Assembly: GCA_028820035.1 (NCBI GenBank)
Contig: JAPPKI010000007.1
Span: 1 to 13,740, forward strand
Source: a bacterium
GTDB lineage: Bacteria; Actinomycetota; Acidimicrobiia; Acidimicrobiales; Bin134
Length of the DNA: 13,740 nucleotides
Reading direction: 5' to 3'
The notes under the pieces were generated by a model. That model did no database searches, was not told where the DNA came from, and was given only the letters and a program-made list of their open reading frames with translations. A program made the translations under genes and the position numbers. This document shows, in pieces, positions 5,795 through 13,009 of the stretch; position 1 is the first letter of the stretch; every line of letters starts with the position of its first letter.

Positions 5795-6871
5795 TCAGTC
5801 CCATCCGAAGAGCCGCTTGGGGTTGGTCTCGAAAATCGCCTGCTTGTGGTCATCGGCCAGGTCGGGGCGGTTGGTCACGCCGGTCACACTGGTGGGGAAA
5901 TCGCTGTCCCAGTGGGGATAGTCCGATGCCCACACGATGATGTCGCAGCCGATCTGCTCGATTACCTGGGGCAAGCCGTGTTCGCCCTCAGTGGAAACGA
6001 ACAGTCGCCCCTCGGCCAGATATTCACCAGGAGGCTTGGTGATGGCGTCGAACTCGTGGCTTCGGTACTCGTAGTGCTCGTCAAGGCGCTCCAGAGTGTG
6101 CGGCACCCAACCCACTCCGCCTTCGAGCAGGGCCACTCGCAGCCGCTTGAACCGCTCGAACACCCCGCCGCAGATCAGCGTGGTGGCTGCGAACATCAGG
6201 TTGAACGGGAACTCGATCACGTGGAGTTGGGCGTAGGCGTCGGTGAACCGGCTGTTGGCGAACCGACCGCCGCCAGCGTGGAAGCCCAGGGGCACGTCGA
6301 GCTGCTCGGCCAGGTCGTAGAGCGGGTCGTTGTCGGGGTGGTCTGGGTTGCGGTCGCCCACCGCGCAGGGAACGGTCAGCGATACGAATCCCAGTTTGGT
6401 CACGCACCGCTCGGCTTCGGCCACCGCCTCGTCTATCCACTTGAGCGGCAGCGCCGGGGTGCCCCGCAAGCGCTTGGGGTCGGCCGAGCACCAGTCGGCC
6501 AGCCAGTTGTTGTAGGCCCGACAACAGGCCGTGGTCAGCTCTTGGTCTGCTCCGGCGTAAAGACCGAGGGACATGGCCCCGTACAGCACGGCGATGTCGA
6601 TGCCCTCGGTGTCCATGTCGGCCAGCCGGAGCGAGGAGTCGACCCCGCCCTCCCGGAGGGTGGTGGACTCCCGGATGCCCTCCGGGGCCCATGCGCCCAC
6701 TCCGGTGCCTGGGGGAATCACCTTTCCCTCGATCACATAGCGGGTGGTGCCCCGGTCGTCAGTGATCAGCCGGGGCCGCCGCTCGTGGAACTGGGCCGGA
6801 AGGTACTGCTCCCACAGCTCGTCGGGCTCGAACACATGGCCGTCCACGTCGATCACCAGATGCTCCGGCAT
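5795..6871 (-). CDS. Amidohydrolase family 2 (ACMSD-like) metal-dependent hydrolase
   Basis: The product of 358 residues resembles the amidohydrolase_2 family, which includes ACMSD-like decarboxylases and hydrolases on a TIM barrel with one catalytic metal. Visible landmarks are DVDGH at 8-12 (His12 as metal ligand), GFHAGGG at 196-202 (His198), ALLEGGVGW at 247-255, and ASDYPHWDS at 315-323 (Asp317). In the first motif the usual HxH is replaced by D-G-H, a variant common in this branch. I chose ATG 6871, which has TAGCTT 6 nt upstream; the ATG at 6876 is in another frame. It is the first gene of the operon leading to the UGSC selenoprotein, and divergent from the luciferase-like gene. Decarboxylation or hydrolysis are both possible, and the substrate is unknown. 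Confidence 0.88.
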   Translation of the reverse strand: MPEHLVIDVDGHVFEPDELWEQYLPAQFHERRPRLITDDRGTTRYVIEGKVIPPGTGVGAWAPEGIRESTTLREGGVDSSLRLADMDTEGIDIAVLYGAMSLGLYAGADQELTTACCRAYNNWLADWCSADPKRLRGTPALPLKWIDEAVAEAERCVTKLGFVSLTVPCAVGDRNPDHPDNDPLYDLAEQLDVPLGFHAGGGRFANSRFTDAYAQLHVIEFPFNLMFAATTLICGGVFERFKRLRVALLEGGVGWVPHTLERLDEHYEYRSHEFDAITKPPGEYLAEGRLFVSTEGEHGLPQVIEQIGCDIIVWASDYPHWDSDFPTSVTGVTNRPDLADDHKQAIFETNPKRLFGWD

Positions 6872-6877
6872 GCCATG

Positions 6878-6883
6878 AAGCTA
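6878..6883 (-). promoter_or_regulatory. Predicted -10 (TAGCTT), leaderless start of amidohydrolase operon
   Basis: TAGCTT ends 6 nt before the ATG at 6871, and no Shine-Dalgarno sequence is visible. It shares a 67-bp divergent gap with the promoter of the luciferase-like gene, so one regulator could act on both. Confidence 0.5.
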
Positions 6884-6925
6884 ACCCCTAGGGCAGGCGG
6901 TGGCCCGCGCCGGGCGGACAGTGCG

Positions 6926-6931
6926 TAATGT
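6926..6931 (+). promoter_or_regulatory. Predicted -10 (TAATGT), leaderless start of luciferase-like gene
   Basis: TAATGT ends 7 nt before the ATG at 6939. There is no clear -35 or Shine-Dalgarno sequence. The geometry agrees with the other predicted leaderless starts in the window. Confidence 0.55.
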
Positions 6932-6938
6932 TCTGCCC

Positions 6939-7841
6939 ATGGTCAGCCTTGGAGTCCTTCCCCACATGCACGAGTCGGTGATCACCGATCCCCGCTGGGT
7001 AACTCAGTTCGCCCAGGCGATGGACGAAGAGGGAGTGGAATCGATCTGGACGGTGGAGCACGTGGTGGTGGCCAACAACTACGAGCCCCGCTATTCCTAC
7101 TCGGAGTCGGGACGCATGCCCGGCGCTCCGGGCGTGGTGATGCCCGATCCTCTGGAGATGCTGGCGTTCATGGCGTCGGTGACCGAGCGGGTGCGGCTGG
7201 GCACCGGAGTGGTGGTGCTGCCTCTGCACCCGCCGGCGGTGATGGCCAAGCGGGTGGCCACCCTCGATGCCCTCAGCGGCGGGCGGGTGATCCTCGGGGT
7301 GGGCAGCGGTTGGCAGATCGAGGAGTACGCCGCCTGCGGGGTGCCCTATGAGGACCGGGGGGATCGGCTCGACGAGTGCATCGGCGCCCTGCGGGAGCTG
7401 TGGGCCCCGGGCTATCGCAGCTACGAGAGCAACGCGGTCAGCTTCAATGAGTGCGAGAGCCTGCCCAATCCAGCGCAGCCCGGCGGGCCTCCCATCGTGA
7501 TCGGCGGTAGCACCGGGCGGGCGGCACGACGGGCGGGGCGACTGGGCGACGGGTTCTATCCTTATGTGATCTCACCCGAGGACTACGCCGACCGGGTGGC
7601 TCTCATTCGGTCCACTGCTGTCGAGCACGGCCGAGATCCCGACGCCATCGAGATGACGGTGTGGCCGGGCAGCTACCAGCGGGGCGGCTCGTTCGACCTG
7701 GGCCTCATCGAGAAGTACGCCGAGACGGGCCTTGATCGGCTCATCGTCTCGGCCGCCGAGTCGGGCAGCGCCGACATCGACGACATCCGCCGATTCGTCG
7801 GGCGCTACCAGACCGAAGTCTTGGACAAGATCGGAGGCTAG
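6939..7841 (+). CDS. Luciferase-like monooxygenase, probably F420-dependent (LLM class)
   Basis: The product of 300 residues is a TIM-barrel LLM-class oxidoreductase of the bacterial luciferase superfamily. Characteristic blocks are ESIWTVEHVVV at 34-44, RVRLGTGVVVLPLHPPAVMAK at 84-104, ATLDALSGGRVILGVGSGW at 107-125 and PPIVIGGSTGRAARRAGRLGDGF at 184-206. The mix fits the actinobacterial F420-dependent type better than FMN luciferases, but the cofactor is inferred. I chose ATG 6939 because the motif-bearing sequence starts there and the frame upstream runs through a GC-rich promoter region. The metallo-beta-lactamase gene begins 2 nt after the stop with GGAGG inside the end of this gene, so the two are co-transcribed and may act in sequence on one compound. 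Confidence 0.9.
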   Translation: MVSLGVLPHMHESVITDPRWVTQFAQAMDEEGVESIWTVEHVVVANNYEPRYSYSESGRMPGAPGVVMPDPLEMLAFMASVTERVRLGTGVVVLPLHPPAVMAKRVATLDALSGGRVILGVGSGWQIEEYAACGVPYEDRGDRLDECIGALRELWAPGYRSYESNAVSFNECESLPNPAQPGGPPIVIGGSTGRAARRAGRLGDGFYPYVISPEDYADRVALIRSTAVEHGRDPDAIEMTVWPGSYQRGGSFDLGLIEKYAETGLDRLIVSAAESGSADIDDIRRFVGRYQTEVLDKIGG

Positions 7842-7843
7842 CC

Positions 7844-8704
7844 ATGGCACTGACCACCCAAATCGGCAACGTAAAGGTCATGCTGGTGCGGGAGATCCTG
7901 CAACCGGTTCCGGCCGAGGGGATGTATGTGGAGCCTGACATGGCGGTGTTCGAGGCCAACGCCGACTGGCTGGTGCCCCACTTCTTGGATGAATCCGGCG
8001 AACTGGCCCTGTCCATCCACGCCCTGGTGCTGGAGTCGCAGGGCCAGACCATCATGGTGGACACCTGCATCGGCAACCGCCCCGTCGAGATGATTCCCCA
8101 GTTGAGCCATATGGGCCGCGGTTTCCTCGACGAGCTGGCCGCGGCGGGCTATGAGCCTGAAGACATCGACATCGTGCTGTGTACCCACCTGCACTTCGAC
8201 CACGTGGGTTGGAACACGATCCTGGTGGACGGGGAGTGGGTGCCCACCTTCCCCAACGCCCGCTACCTGTTCGGCCGCACCGAGTACGAATACTGGGACT
8301 CGGGGGCCGAGGGAGCGGCCATCACCTTCGGTGACGCCGTACGCCCGGTGCTAGAGGCTGGCTTGGCCGACCTGGTGGGAAGCGACCACGCCGTCACCGA
8401 CGAAATCCACCTGGAACCCTCACCCGGCCATACCCCCGGCCACGTAAGCGTGAGGATCTCCTCTGCGGGTCAAGAGGCCGTGATCACCGGCGATCTGGTC
8501 CACCACCCCGTGCAGTTCACCGCCCCCGAATGGGTCATGACCGCCGACGACGATCCGCCCCGGGCCTCAGCCACCCGTCTGGAGTTCCGCGACCGCTACG
8601 CCGACTCCGGCATTCTCATCTTCGGCACCCACTTCGCCGGCCCCAGCTGCGGCCACCTCTCCAACGCCGACGGCCGCTGGATCTTCACTGCCAAAGGTTC
8701 GTAA
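7844..8704 (+). CDS. Metallo-beta-lactamase-fold hydrolase
   Basis: The product of 286 residues has the binuclear metal site of the MBL fold: HLHFDH at 115-120 (His115, His117, Asp119, His120), His200 in SPGHTPGH, Asp217 in TGDLVHH, and His263 in GTHFAG. It resembles the family that includes quorum-quenching lactonases and related esterase-like hydrolases. No signal peptide is seen, so it is probably cytoplasmic, which argues against a beta-lactam-resistance role. ATG 7844 follows the luciferase-like stop by 2 nt, and a GGAGG about 8 nt upstream is a good ribosome binding site. A ring- or ester-opening step after monooxygenation is an attractive but unproven job. It converges with the TauD-like gene, leaving 12 bp. 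Confidence 0.9.
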   Translation: MALTTQIGNVKVMLVREILQPVPAEGMYVEPDMAVFEANADWLVPHFLDESGELALSIHALVLESQGQTIMVDTCIGNRPVEMIPQLSHMGRGFLDELAAAGYEPEDIDIVLCTHLHFDHVGWNTILVDGEWVPTFPNARYLFGRTEYEYWDSGAEGAAITFGDAVRPVLEAGLADLVGSDHAVTDEIHLEPSPGHTPGHVSVRISSAGQEAVITGDLVHHPVQFTAPEWVMTADDDPPRASATRLEFRDRYADSGILIFGTHFAGPSCGHLSNADGRWIFTAKGS

Positions 8705-8716
8705 ATCAAAAGCGGA

Positions 8717-9613
8717 TCAGCCTCCCGCCACCGAGGCACGGGCCATCACTCGGCGGGCGGGGTAGTAGTCGTTGGCGCCGTAGTGCTGGACGGCCTGGTT
8801 GTCCCAGATGACCACAGTGTCGGGGGTCCAGCGGACTCGGCAGTGGTACTCGGGGATCTCTGCCTGTCGGCAGAGGAAATCAAGGAGCTTGTCACTGTCG
8901 TCGACTGGTGACTCGTCTCCGTCGATCAATTCGGTTGTGAACCCGGCGTTGACGAACAGGGTGAGCCGGCCGGTGCGGGGATGGGGTCGGGCCACGGGGT
9001 GGATGGCGGGGGGAACTTCAGACCGGAGTTCGTCGAGTTGGTCGCCGTATTTGTCTGCGTAGGCGCCGATGCTCCAGTCGTGGCGGGCTGAAAGAGAGGC
9101 GAGTCGGTTTTGCAGTTCGGGGTCGAGGTTGTCCCAGGCCGCGGCCATATCGGCGAATAGCGTGTCGCCCCCTACCGGGGGGATTTCAATGGCCCGCAGG
9201 ATGGTGCAAACCGGAGGATGCTCCCGAAAAGTACCGTCGGTGTGCCACATGTTCTCAAGACCGACCACGGTGTCGTTGCGCTCAAAGGTGATGGCATCGG
9301 TTAGGGCGGCAGTACCGGGATTAGGGATCAGCTGATCGTCGGTAAGCGGTCCCCAGCGGAGAGCCAAAGCGCCTTGAGCGGCAACGTCGATGGGCTGGTC
9401 TCGCACGATCAGCACCTTCCACTCCAGCAGTGCCCGGTCGAGCTCGACGAACAAATCGTCGTCCACGTTCTCCAAGGAGAGGCCGCTCAGCTCCGCTCCG
9501 ATGGCCGGGGTCACCGGGGAAACCTCGAATCGCTCAAATCTGTACGGCACCCAGCCCCCGGGGAGCCGGCTCATGATTCGAGGCCCGACTGGGTGACGGC
9601 GCATGGTCGCCAT
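8717..9613 (-). CDS. TauD/TfdA-family Fe(II)/2-oxoglutarate dioxygenase
   Basis: The product of 298 residues is a member of the TauD/TfdA family, which oxidises small carbon, sulfonate or aryloxy substrates with 2-oxoglutarate. Iron ligands are His124, Asp126 (WHTDGTF at 123-129) and His277 (VQHYGANDYY). Arg287/288 (ARRVMAR) is the probable 2-oxoglutarate anchor. The N-terminal GAELSGL at 39-45 and the HPVARPHPRTGRLTLF block at 205-220 are also typical. The start is uncertain: ATG 9613, 9604 and 9574 are all in frame and none has an ideal ribosome binding site. The domain begins at about residue 25, so any would do. The gene appears to stand alone and converges with the MBL gene. The substrate cannot be deduced. 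Confidence 0.9.
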   Translation of the reverse strand: MATMRRHPVGPRIMSRLPGGWVPYRFERFEVSPVTPAIGAELSGLSLENVDDDLFVELDRALLEWKVLIVRDQPIDVAAQGALALRWGPLTDDQLIPNPGTAALTDAITFERNDTVVGLENMWHTDGTFREHPPVCTILRAIEIPPVGGDTLFADMAAAWDNLDPELQNRLASLSARHDWSIGAYADKYGDQLDELRSEVPPAIHPVARPHPRTGRLTLFVNAGFTTELIDGDESPVDDSDKLLDFLCRQAEIPEYHCRVRWTPDTVVIWDNQAVQHYGANDYYPARRVMARASVAGG

Positions 9614-9740
9614 TGTGGCCGACAGGCCTTACCTCAACCAGAGGCGTAGCGCTCGCCGAGGACTAGGTGGGCCGCTGGGTCTTCACCGCCAACTCGTAGC
9701 TGGCCGATGCCACCTTCTGCTGGAGTGTTTCCTGCAAGAG

Positions 9741-10166
9741 CTACGAGCTGGGCTGCACCTCGGCCGTTCGGTGGGTTCCATGGAGCACAAGTCGGGGACA
9801 ACCGGAGGCGGATTTCGCTGCCCTCGTGGCCCCGAGGGTTGCTATTTCCCCGCCATTTGGGGTGATTCCGCCACACCCTTCAATTTCGATCCCGCCTGCT
9901 GCGCCTACCTCGGCGATTATCGAGATGGCGTCCGCTGTCATCTTCTTGGTATTGCCAAACCTGGGCAAGCAGAAAGCGAGCTCGACCTGACCGTTTGATG
10001 CTTGGCCCCACAAGCTTGGATCCACCAAACCATCGATTTCGTAGAGCCTCTCAGCCATCTGTTCGAACGCCAAAGAGAATTCTTCGCTGGTCAGCTTCCG
10101 CTCGGCATCGCCATCGACGGCCACTAGAACACCCTCGTACGTCACCTCCACATGGGTTGTTTCCAC
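9741..10166 (-). CDS. Small partner protein of HicA-like gene (putative antitoxin)
   Basis: The product of about 141 residues starts with a beta-rich VETTHVEVTYEG and then has ERLYEIDGLVDPSLWGQASNGQVELAF. A helix with DAISIIAEVGAAGGIEIEG follows. This order resembles small proteins paired with HicA-like toxins in actinobacteria. I chose GTG 10166 because AGGAGG at 10174-10179 lies 7 nt before it. ATG 10172 is also in frame but touches that site. The upstream HicA-like stop (TGA 10169-10171) overlaps or lies within 3 nt, so the pair is coupled. The last 40 residues look low-complexity, and the frame stays open for about 24 codons after the TAG at 9741, so the C-terminus may be altered. The antitoxin role is inference, with moderate to low certainty. 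Confidence 0.5.
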   Translation of the reverse strand: METTHVEVTYEGVLVAVDGDAERKLTSEEFSLAFEQMAERLYEIDGLVDPSLWGQASNGQVELAFCLPRFGNTKKMTADAISIIAEVGAAGGIEIEGCGGITPNGGEIATLGATRAAKSASGCPRLVLHGTHRTAEVQPSS

Positions 10167-10168
10167 CG

Positions 10169-10405
10169 TCATCCCTCCTTTCGCCAACCAAGGCAACGCT
10201 CAAAGCGTTTGCGCGTGTTCACCAGGGTACGAGACCCAGACGGTGTGAGCATGACAGATACTGAACACTGGCAAGTCTCTTGACAAAGTGCACGGAAGTA
10301 GCGCTTGTGTCGGACTACCCGCCATTCACGATCCTCCGCTGCTTTCAACAGCAGCTCAAAGTCTTTGTTCGGATGCCTTGGCCGGCGTCGTCCGCCAGAA
10401 TTCAC
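10169..10405 (-). CDS. HicA-like small protein (putative toxin/RNA-binding)
   Basis: The product of 78 basic residues has the layout of HicA/YcfA-type double-stranded-RNA-binding-fold toxins. NKDFELLLKAAEDREWRVVRH at 13-33 is a helix then strand with His33 near the catalytic position. RYFRAL and the core C-x3-C-x-C (Cys41, 45, 47) come next, then VMLTPSGSRT at 51-60 and a basic C-terminal helix. The start is GTG 10405, with an AT-rich promoter-like stretch upstream (TATTCT ending 7 nt before). The stop overlaps the next gene's ATG (ATGA). It lies on the minus strand, just downstream of the carboxymuconolactone-decarboxylase-like gene. The fold call is by pattern, and toxicity is inference. 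Confidence 0.6.
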   Translation of the reverse strand: MNSGGRRRPRHPNKDFELLLKAAEDREWRVVRHKRYFRALCQETCQCSVSVMLTPSGSRTLVNTRKRFERCLGWRKEG

Positions 10406-10412
10406 AATACAT

Positions 10413-10418
10413 AGAATA
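10413..10418 (-). promoter_or_regulatory. Predicted -10 (TATTCT) of HicA-like gene
   Basis: TATTCT ends 7 nt before the GTG at 10405. It sits in the most AT-rich intergenic stretch of the window (about 10401-10440), so the match is less surprising than those in GC-rich gaps. Confidence 0.35.
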
Positions 10419-10456
10419 TAGTGAAAATAGTGGATAGTGTTTGTTGGGGCTGCCTT

Positions 10457-10801
10457 TTATTCAGCGGTGTCGCGCTCGGCGAAGATGTCGGTGGCGATGT
10501 CGAAGGCCTTCATGGCGGCCGGGAAGCCGGCGTAGATGGCGGCTTGGATCATGACTTCGCAAATCTCCTCCCGGTTCAGGCCGAAGGAGTCCAGTCCCAT
10601 GATGACGTGCTCGCGGATGGCGAACTCGTTGCCCAGCGCAGTCATCATGGCGATGGTGGCCAGACTGCGCTCCCGGCGGCTCAGCACCGGCCGACCCCAC
10701 ACCGCCGATGGGCCCACCCTCAACATCTCCATAACGTCGTCGCGGACTTCTTCGGGAATCGGCAGGCGGCTGAGCACATCAGGTTGACGAGGTTCGGTCA
10801 T
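10457..10801 (-). CDS. Carboxymuconolactone decarboxylase (CMD) family protein
   Basis: The product of 114 residues is a small all-helical protein of the PcaC/CMD type. It carries SRRERSLATIAMMTALGNE at 41-59, EHVIMGLDSFGLNREEICEV at 64-83 with His65, and AAIYAGFPAAMKAF at 87-100. The CxxC pair of the peroxidase-type AhpD branch is absent. A decarboxylase or lactone-processing role, as in gamma-carboxymuconolactone decarboxylases, is therefore likelier than peroxide reduction. The length matches the single-domain family. I chose ATG 10801, which has TACGGT 6 nt upstream; a TTG at 10819 would extend it by six residues with no support. It is probably transcribed on its own; the HicA-like gene lies 51 bp downstream on the same strand. 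The substrate is unknown. Confidence 0.88.
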   Translation of the reverse strand: MTEPRQPDVLSRLPIPEEVRDDVMEMLRVGPSAVWGRPVLSRRERSLATIAMMTALGNEFAIREHVIMGLDSFGLNREEICEVMIQAAIYAGFPAAMKAFDIATDIFAERDTAE

Positions 10802-10807
10802 AGCCCG

Positions 10808-10813
10808 ACCGTA
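10808..10813 (-). promoter_or_regulatory. Predicted -10 (TACGGT), leaderless start of CMD gene
   Basis: TACGGT ends 6 nt before the ATG at 10801. No ribosome binding site is visible at a usable distance. Confidence 0.5.
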
Positions 10814-10946
10814 CTCCAACGATGGCTACCTTCCTTACACGACACTTGAGACCGCCTACAGATCAAGTGCTGCGCAGAACTGCCCGACAGGCCCAGTAAC
10901 TTGGCCGACAAGTGATGCTTACCCCGAGGGCAAAGGCTCTGAGTGA

Positions 10947-11201
10947 ATGAGAGATGAAGGCAAGTTGAACCGACCCACTGAAGCCTTACCAAGGGAGGGA
11001 TACCGAGTCTGGCTTCGATACTCAGATGGGGTAGCCGGTGAGGTCGACCTGACTGAACTGGCTGGCCGAGGCGTCTTCGAAGCCTGGGAAAGCCGCGCCT
11101 ATTTTGAGGGGGTGCGGATTGCCGAAGATGGAGGGATTGCCTGGGGGGAAGAGATCGAGCTTTGCCCCGATGCTCTCTACATGAGGCTCACTGGCAAGTA
11201 G
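10947..11201 (+). CDS. DUF2442 domain protein
   Basis: The product of 84 residues matches the DUF2442 pattern: GYRVWLRYSDGVAGEVDLTEL at 18-38, GVFEAWESRAYFEGVRI at 42-58, and a closing AWGEEIELCPDALYMRLTG at 65-83. In other genomes this domain often sits next to a DUF4160 protein, in pairs that look like toxin-antitoxin systems. No DUF4160 ORF is present in the flanking DNA here, so this copy is an orphan. Its start, ATG 10947, has only a weak AAAGG about 10 nt upstream. The role is unknown. The neighbourhood (HicA-like pair and type I restriction genes) suggests it belongs to the accessory gene pool. Confidence 0.75.
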   Translation: MRDEGKLNRPTEALPREGYRVWLRYSDGVAGEVDLTELAGRGVFEAWESRAYFEGVRIAEDGGIAWGEEIELCPDALYMRLTGK

Positions 11202-11398
11202 GTTCTGAACTCCCAGGCAAGATCGAACCCTTGAAATAAGTCAACTGGACTCCACAGCCATCAAGTTGGAGCTTTATTGGACTGCTTTACAAGATCTAAG
11301 AGATTCAGTAGAGCTGGTTCTACAAACCGCTCAATGGGCTCGGAGTGCAGTAACTTCCCCTGTACCCGTGCAGCGGTAGAGCAGGAGGCGTGGTAACG

Positions 11399-13009
11399 GT
11401 GGCCAATGGGAGGCCGAAGAAGCAGCAGGCCAGTAGTGGGACTGCCACCGAAGTGCAGGGGGCTACCACTGGCTTTGAGGCAGAGCTGTGGCAGATGGCC
11501 GACACGCTTCGGGGTAGCATGGACGCTGCCGAGTACAAGCACGTAGTGCTGGGCCTGATCTTCCTCAAGTACGTGTCGGATGCCTTTGAGGAGCGGCGAG
11601 CTGCTCTGGATGAAGAGCTTGACCAAGGGGCCGATCCTGAAGATCCCGACGAGTATCGAGCACAGAACGTCTTCTGGGTGCCTTCAGAGGCCCGTTGGGA
11701 AGAGCTGAAGGCCGATGCCCGCCAGTCGTATATCGGGGAGACGGTGGATGAGGCGATGGAGGCAATAGAGCAAGCCAACCCGGCGTTGAAGGATGTCCTG
11801 CCAAAGGACTACGCCCGCCCCGTTCTCGATAAGCAACGCCTCGGCCAGCTCATCGACTTGGTGAGCAACATCGCGGTAGGCACTGAAGAGGCCCGCTCGA
11901 AGGACGTGCTGGGCCGGGTGTATGAGTACTTTCTGTCGCAATTCGCCAGCGCCGAAGGCAAGAGGGGCGGTGAGTTTTACACGCCGCGCTGTGTGGTCAA
12001 GCTGCTGGTGGAGATGCTTGAGCCCTACCAGGGCCGGGTATATGACCCGTGCTGCGGATCTTCAGGGATGTTCGTGCAGTCAGTGGAATTCATCAAGGCT
12101 CACGCCACGGGGAACGGCAATGGCAGTAGCCAACCCGCTGGGACGCGTCGGGACATATCCATCTACGGCCAAGAGGCCAACTACACCACGTGGCGATTGG
12201 CCAAGATGAATCTCGCCATCCGAGGCATTGAGGGACAGATAGCCCAAGGGGATGCATTCCACAACGATCGTCATCCTGATCTCAAAGCCGACTTCATCTT
12301 GGCTAACCCTCCATTCAATATTTCGGACTGGGGTGGTGACCGGCTAGCCGACGACAAGCGCTGGCAATATGGTGTGCCGCCGAAGGGAAATGCCAATTTC
12401 GCATGGGTCCAGCACATGGTCCACCACTTGGCACCCACAGGGGTGGCTGGGTTTGTTCTGGCTAACGGGTCGATGTCATCGCAGCAATCCGGTGAGGGCG
12501 AGATTCGTAAGAATCTGATTGAAGCGAACCTAGTGGATTGCATGGTGGCGCTACCTGGCCAGCTCTTCTATTCCACACAGATACCCGCCTGCCTCTGGTT
12601 CTTGGCCCGAGATCGGAGCGGTACTAAGCACCGCAACAGGAAAGGAGAGGTGCTTTTCATCGACGCCCGCGAGATGGGCACCATGGTGGATCGAACCCAC
12701 CGAGAGTTAACCGACGACGACATCATCCGCATTTCCGACACCTACCACGCCTGGAGGGGGAGCAGTGGTTCCGACGCCCAGTACGCCGACGAGCCTGGCT
12801 TTTGCAAGAGCGCGTCCTTGGAAGACATTCAAGTGCATGACCATGTCCTTACTCCCGGAAGGTTTGTCGGTGTCAAACCCCAAGAGGAGGACAACGAACC
12901 CTTTGAAGACAAAATGCAGCGCTTAACCACACGGTGGCGAGAGCAACTAGCAGAATCCGCCATCCTCGACGCCCAAATCGAAGATAACTTGCAACGTCTT
13001 GGTTTCTGA
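11399..13009 (+). CDS. hsdM: Type I restriction-modification system DNA methyltransferase subunit HsdM
   Basis: The product of 536 residues is the modification subunit of a type I restriction enzyme, an adenine-N6 methyltransferase that works with HsdS. The N-terminal HsdM domain covers about 24-160 ([17 protein letters not shown]). GEFYTPR at 191-197 opens the catalytic domain. [12 protein letters not shown] at 215-226 is the S-adenosylmethionine motif, and NPPF at 303-306 is the catalytic motif. I chose GTG 11399 because AGGAGG at 11383-11388 is 10 nt upstream; GTG 11390 is in frame but only 1 nt from it. The stop shares its A with the ATG of hsdS (TGATG), so the two are coupled. No HsdR is in the window; it would have to lie further right or elsewhere. 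A 197-bp gap precedes the gene. Confidence 0.95.
   Translation: MANGRPKKQQASSGTATEVQGATTGFEAELWQMADTLRGSMDAAEYKHVVLGLIFLKYVSDAFEERRAALDEELDQGADPEDPDEYRAQNVFWVPSEARWEELKADARQSYIGETVDEAMEAIEQANPALKDVLPKDYARPVLDKQRLGQLIDLVSNIAVGTEEARSKDVLGRVYEYFLSQFASAEGKRGGEFYTPRCVVKLLVEMLEPYQGRVYDPCCGSSGMFVQSVEFIKAHATGNGNGSSQPAGTRRDISIYGQEANYTTWRLAKMNLAIRGIEGQIAQGDAFHNDRHPDLKADFILANPPFNISDWGGDRLADDKRWQYGVPPKGNANFAWVQHMVHHLAPTGVAGFVLANGSMSSQQSGEGEIRKNLIEANLVDCMVALPGQLFYSTQIPACLWFLARDRSGTKHRNRKGEVLFIDAREMGTMVDRTHRELTDDDIIRISDTYHAWRGSSGSDAQYADEPGFCKSASLEDIQVHDHVLTPGRFVGVKPQEEDNEPFEDKMQRLTTRWREQLAESAILDAQIEDNLQRLGF

Noticed and set aside
5306..6928. Long plus-strand ORF (540 codons) opposite the amidohydrolase
   Set aside because: It spans two clear genes on the other strand and its product is compositionally biased without recognisable motifs.
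9741..9743. Amber (TAG) readthrough or pyrrolysine in the HicA-partner gene
   Set aside because: The frame continues only about 24 codons and no pyrrolysine context is seen; erosion or a natural stop is simpler.
9603..10264. Plus-strand ORFs at 9603-9998 and 9995-10264
   Set aside because: They are antisense to the HicA-like pair, lack ribosome binding sites and have low-complexity products.
11370..11390. tRNA-like fragment (GGTAGAGCAGGAGG) before hsdM
   Set aside because: It resembles a D-arm by chance; no cloverleaf, acceptor stem or anticodon arm can be built around it.
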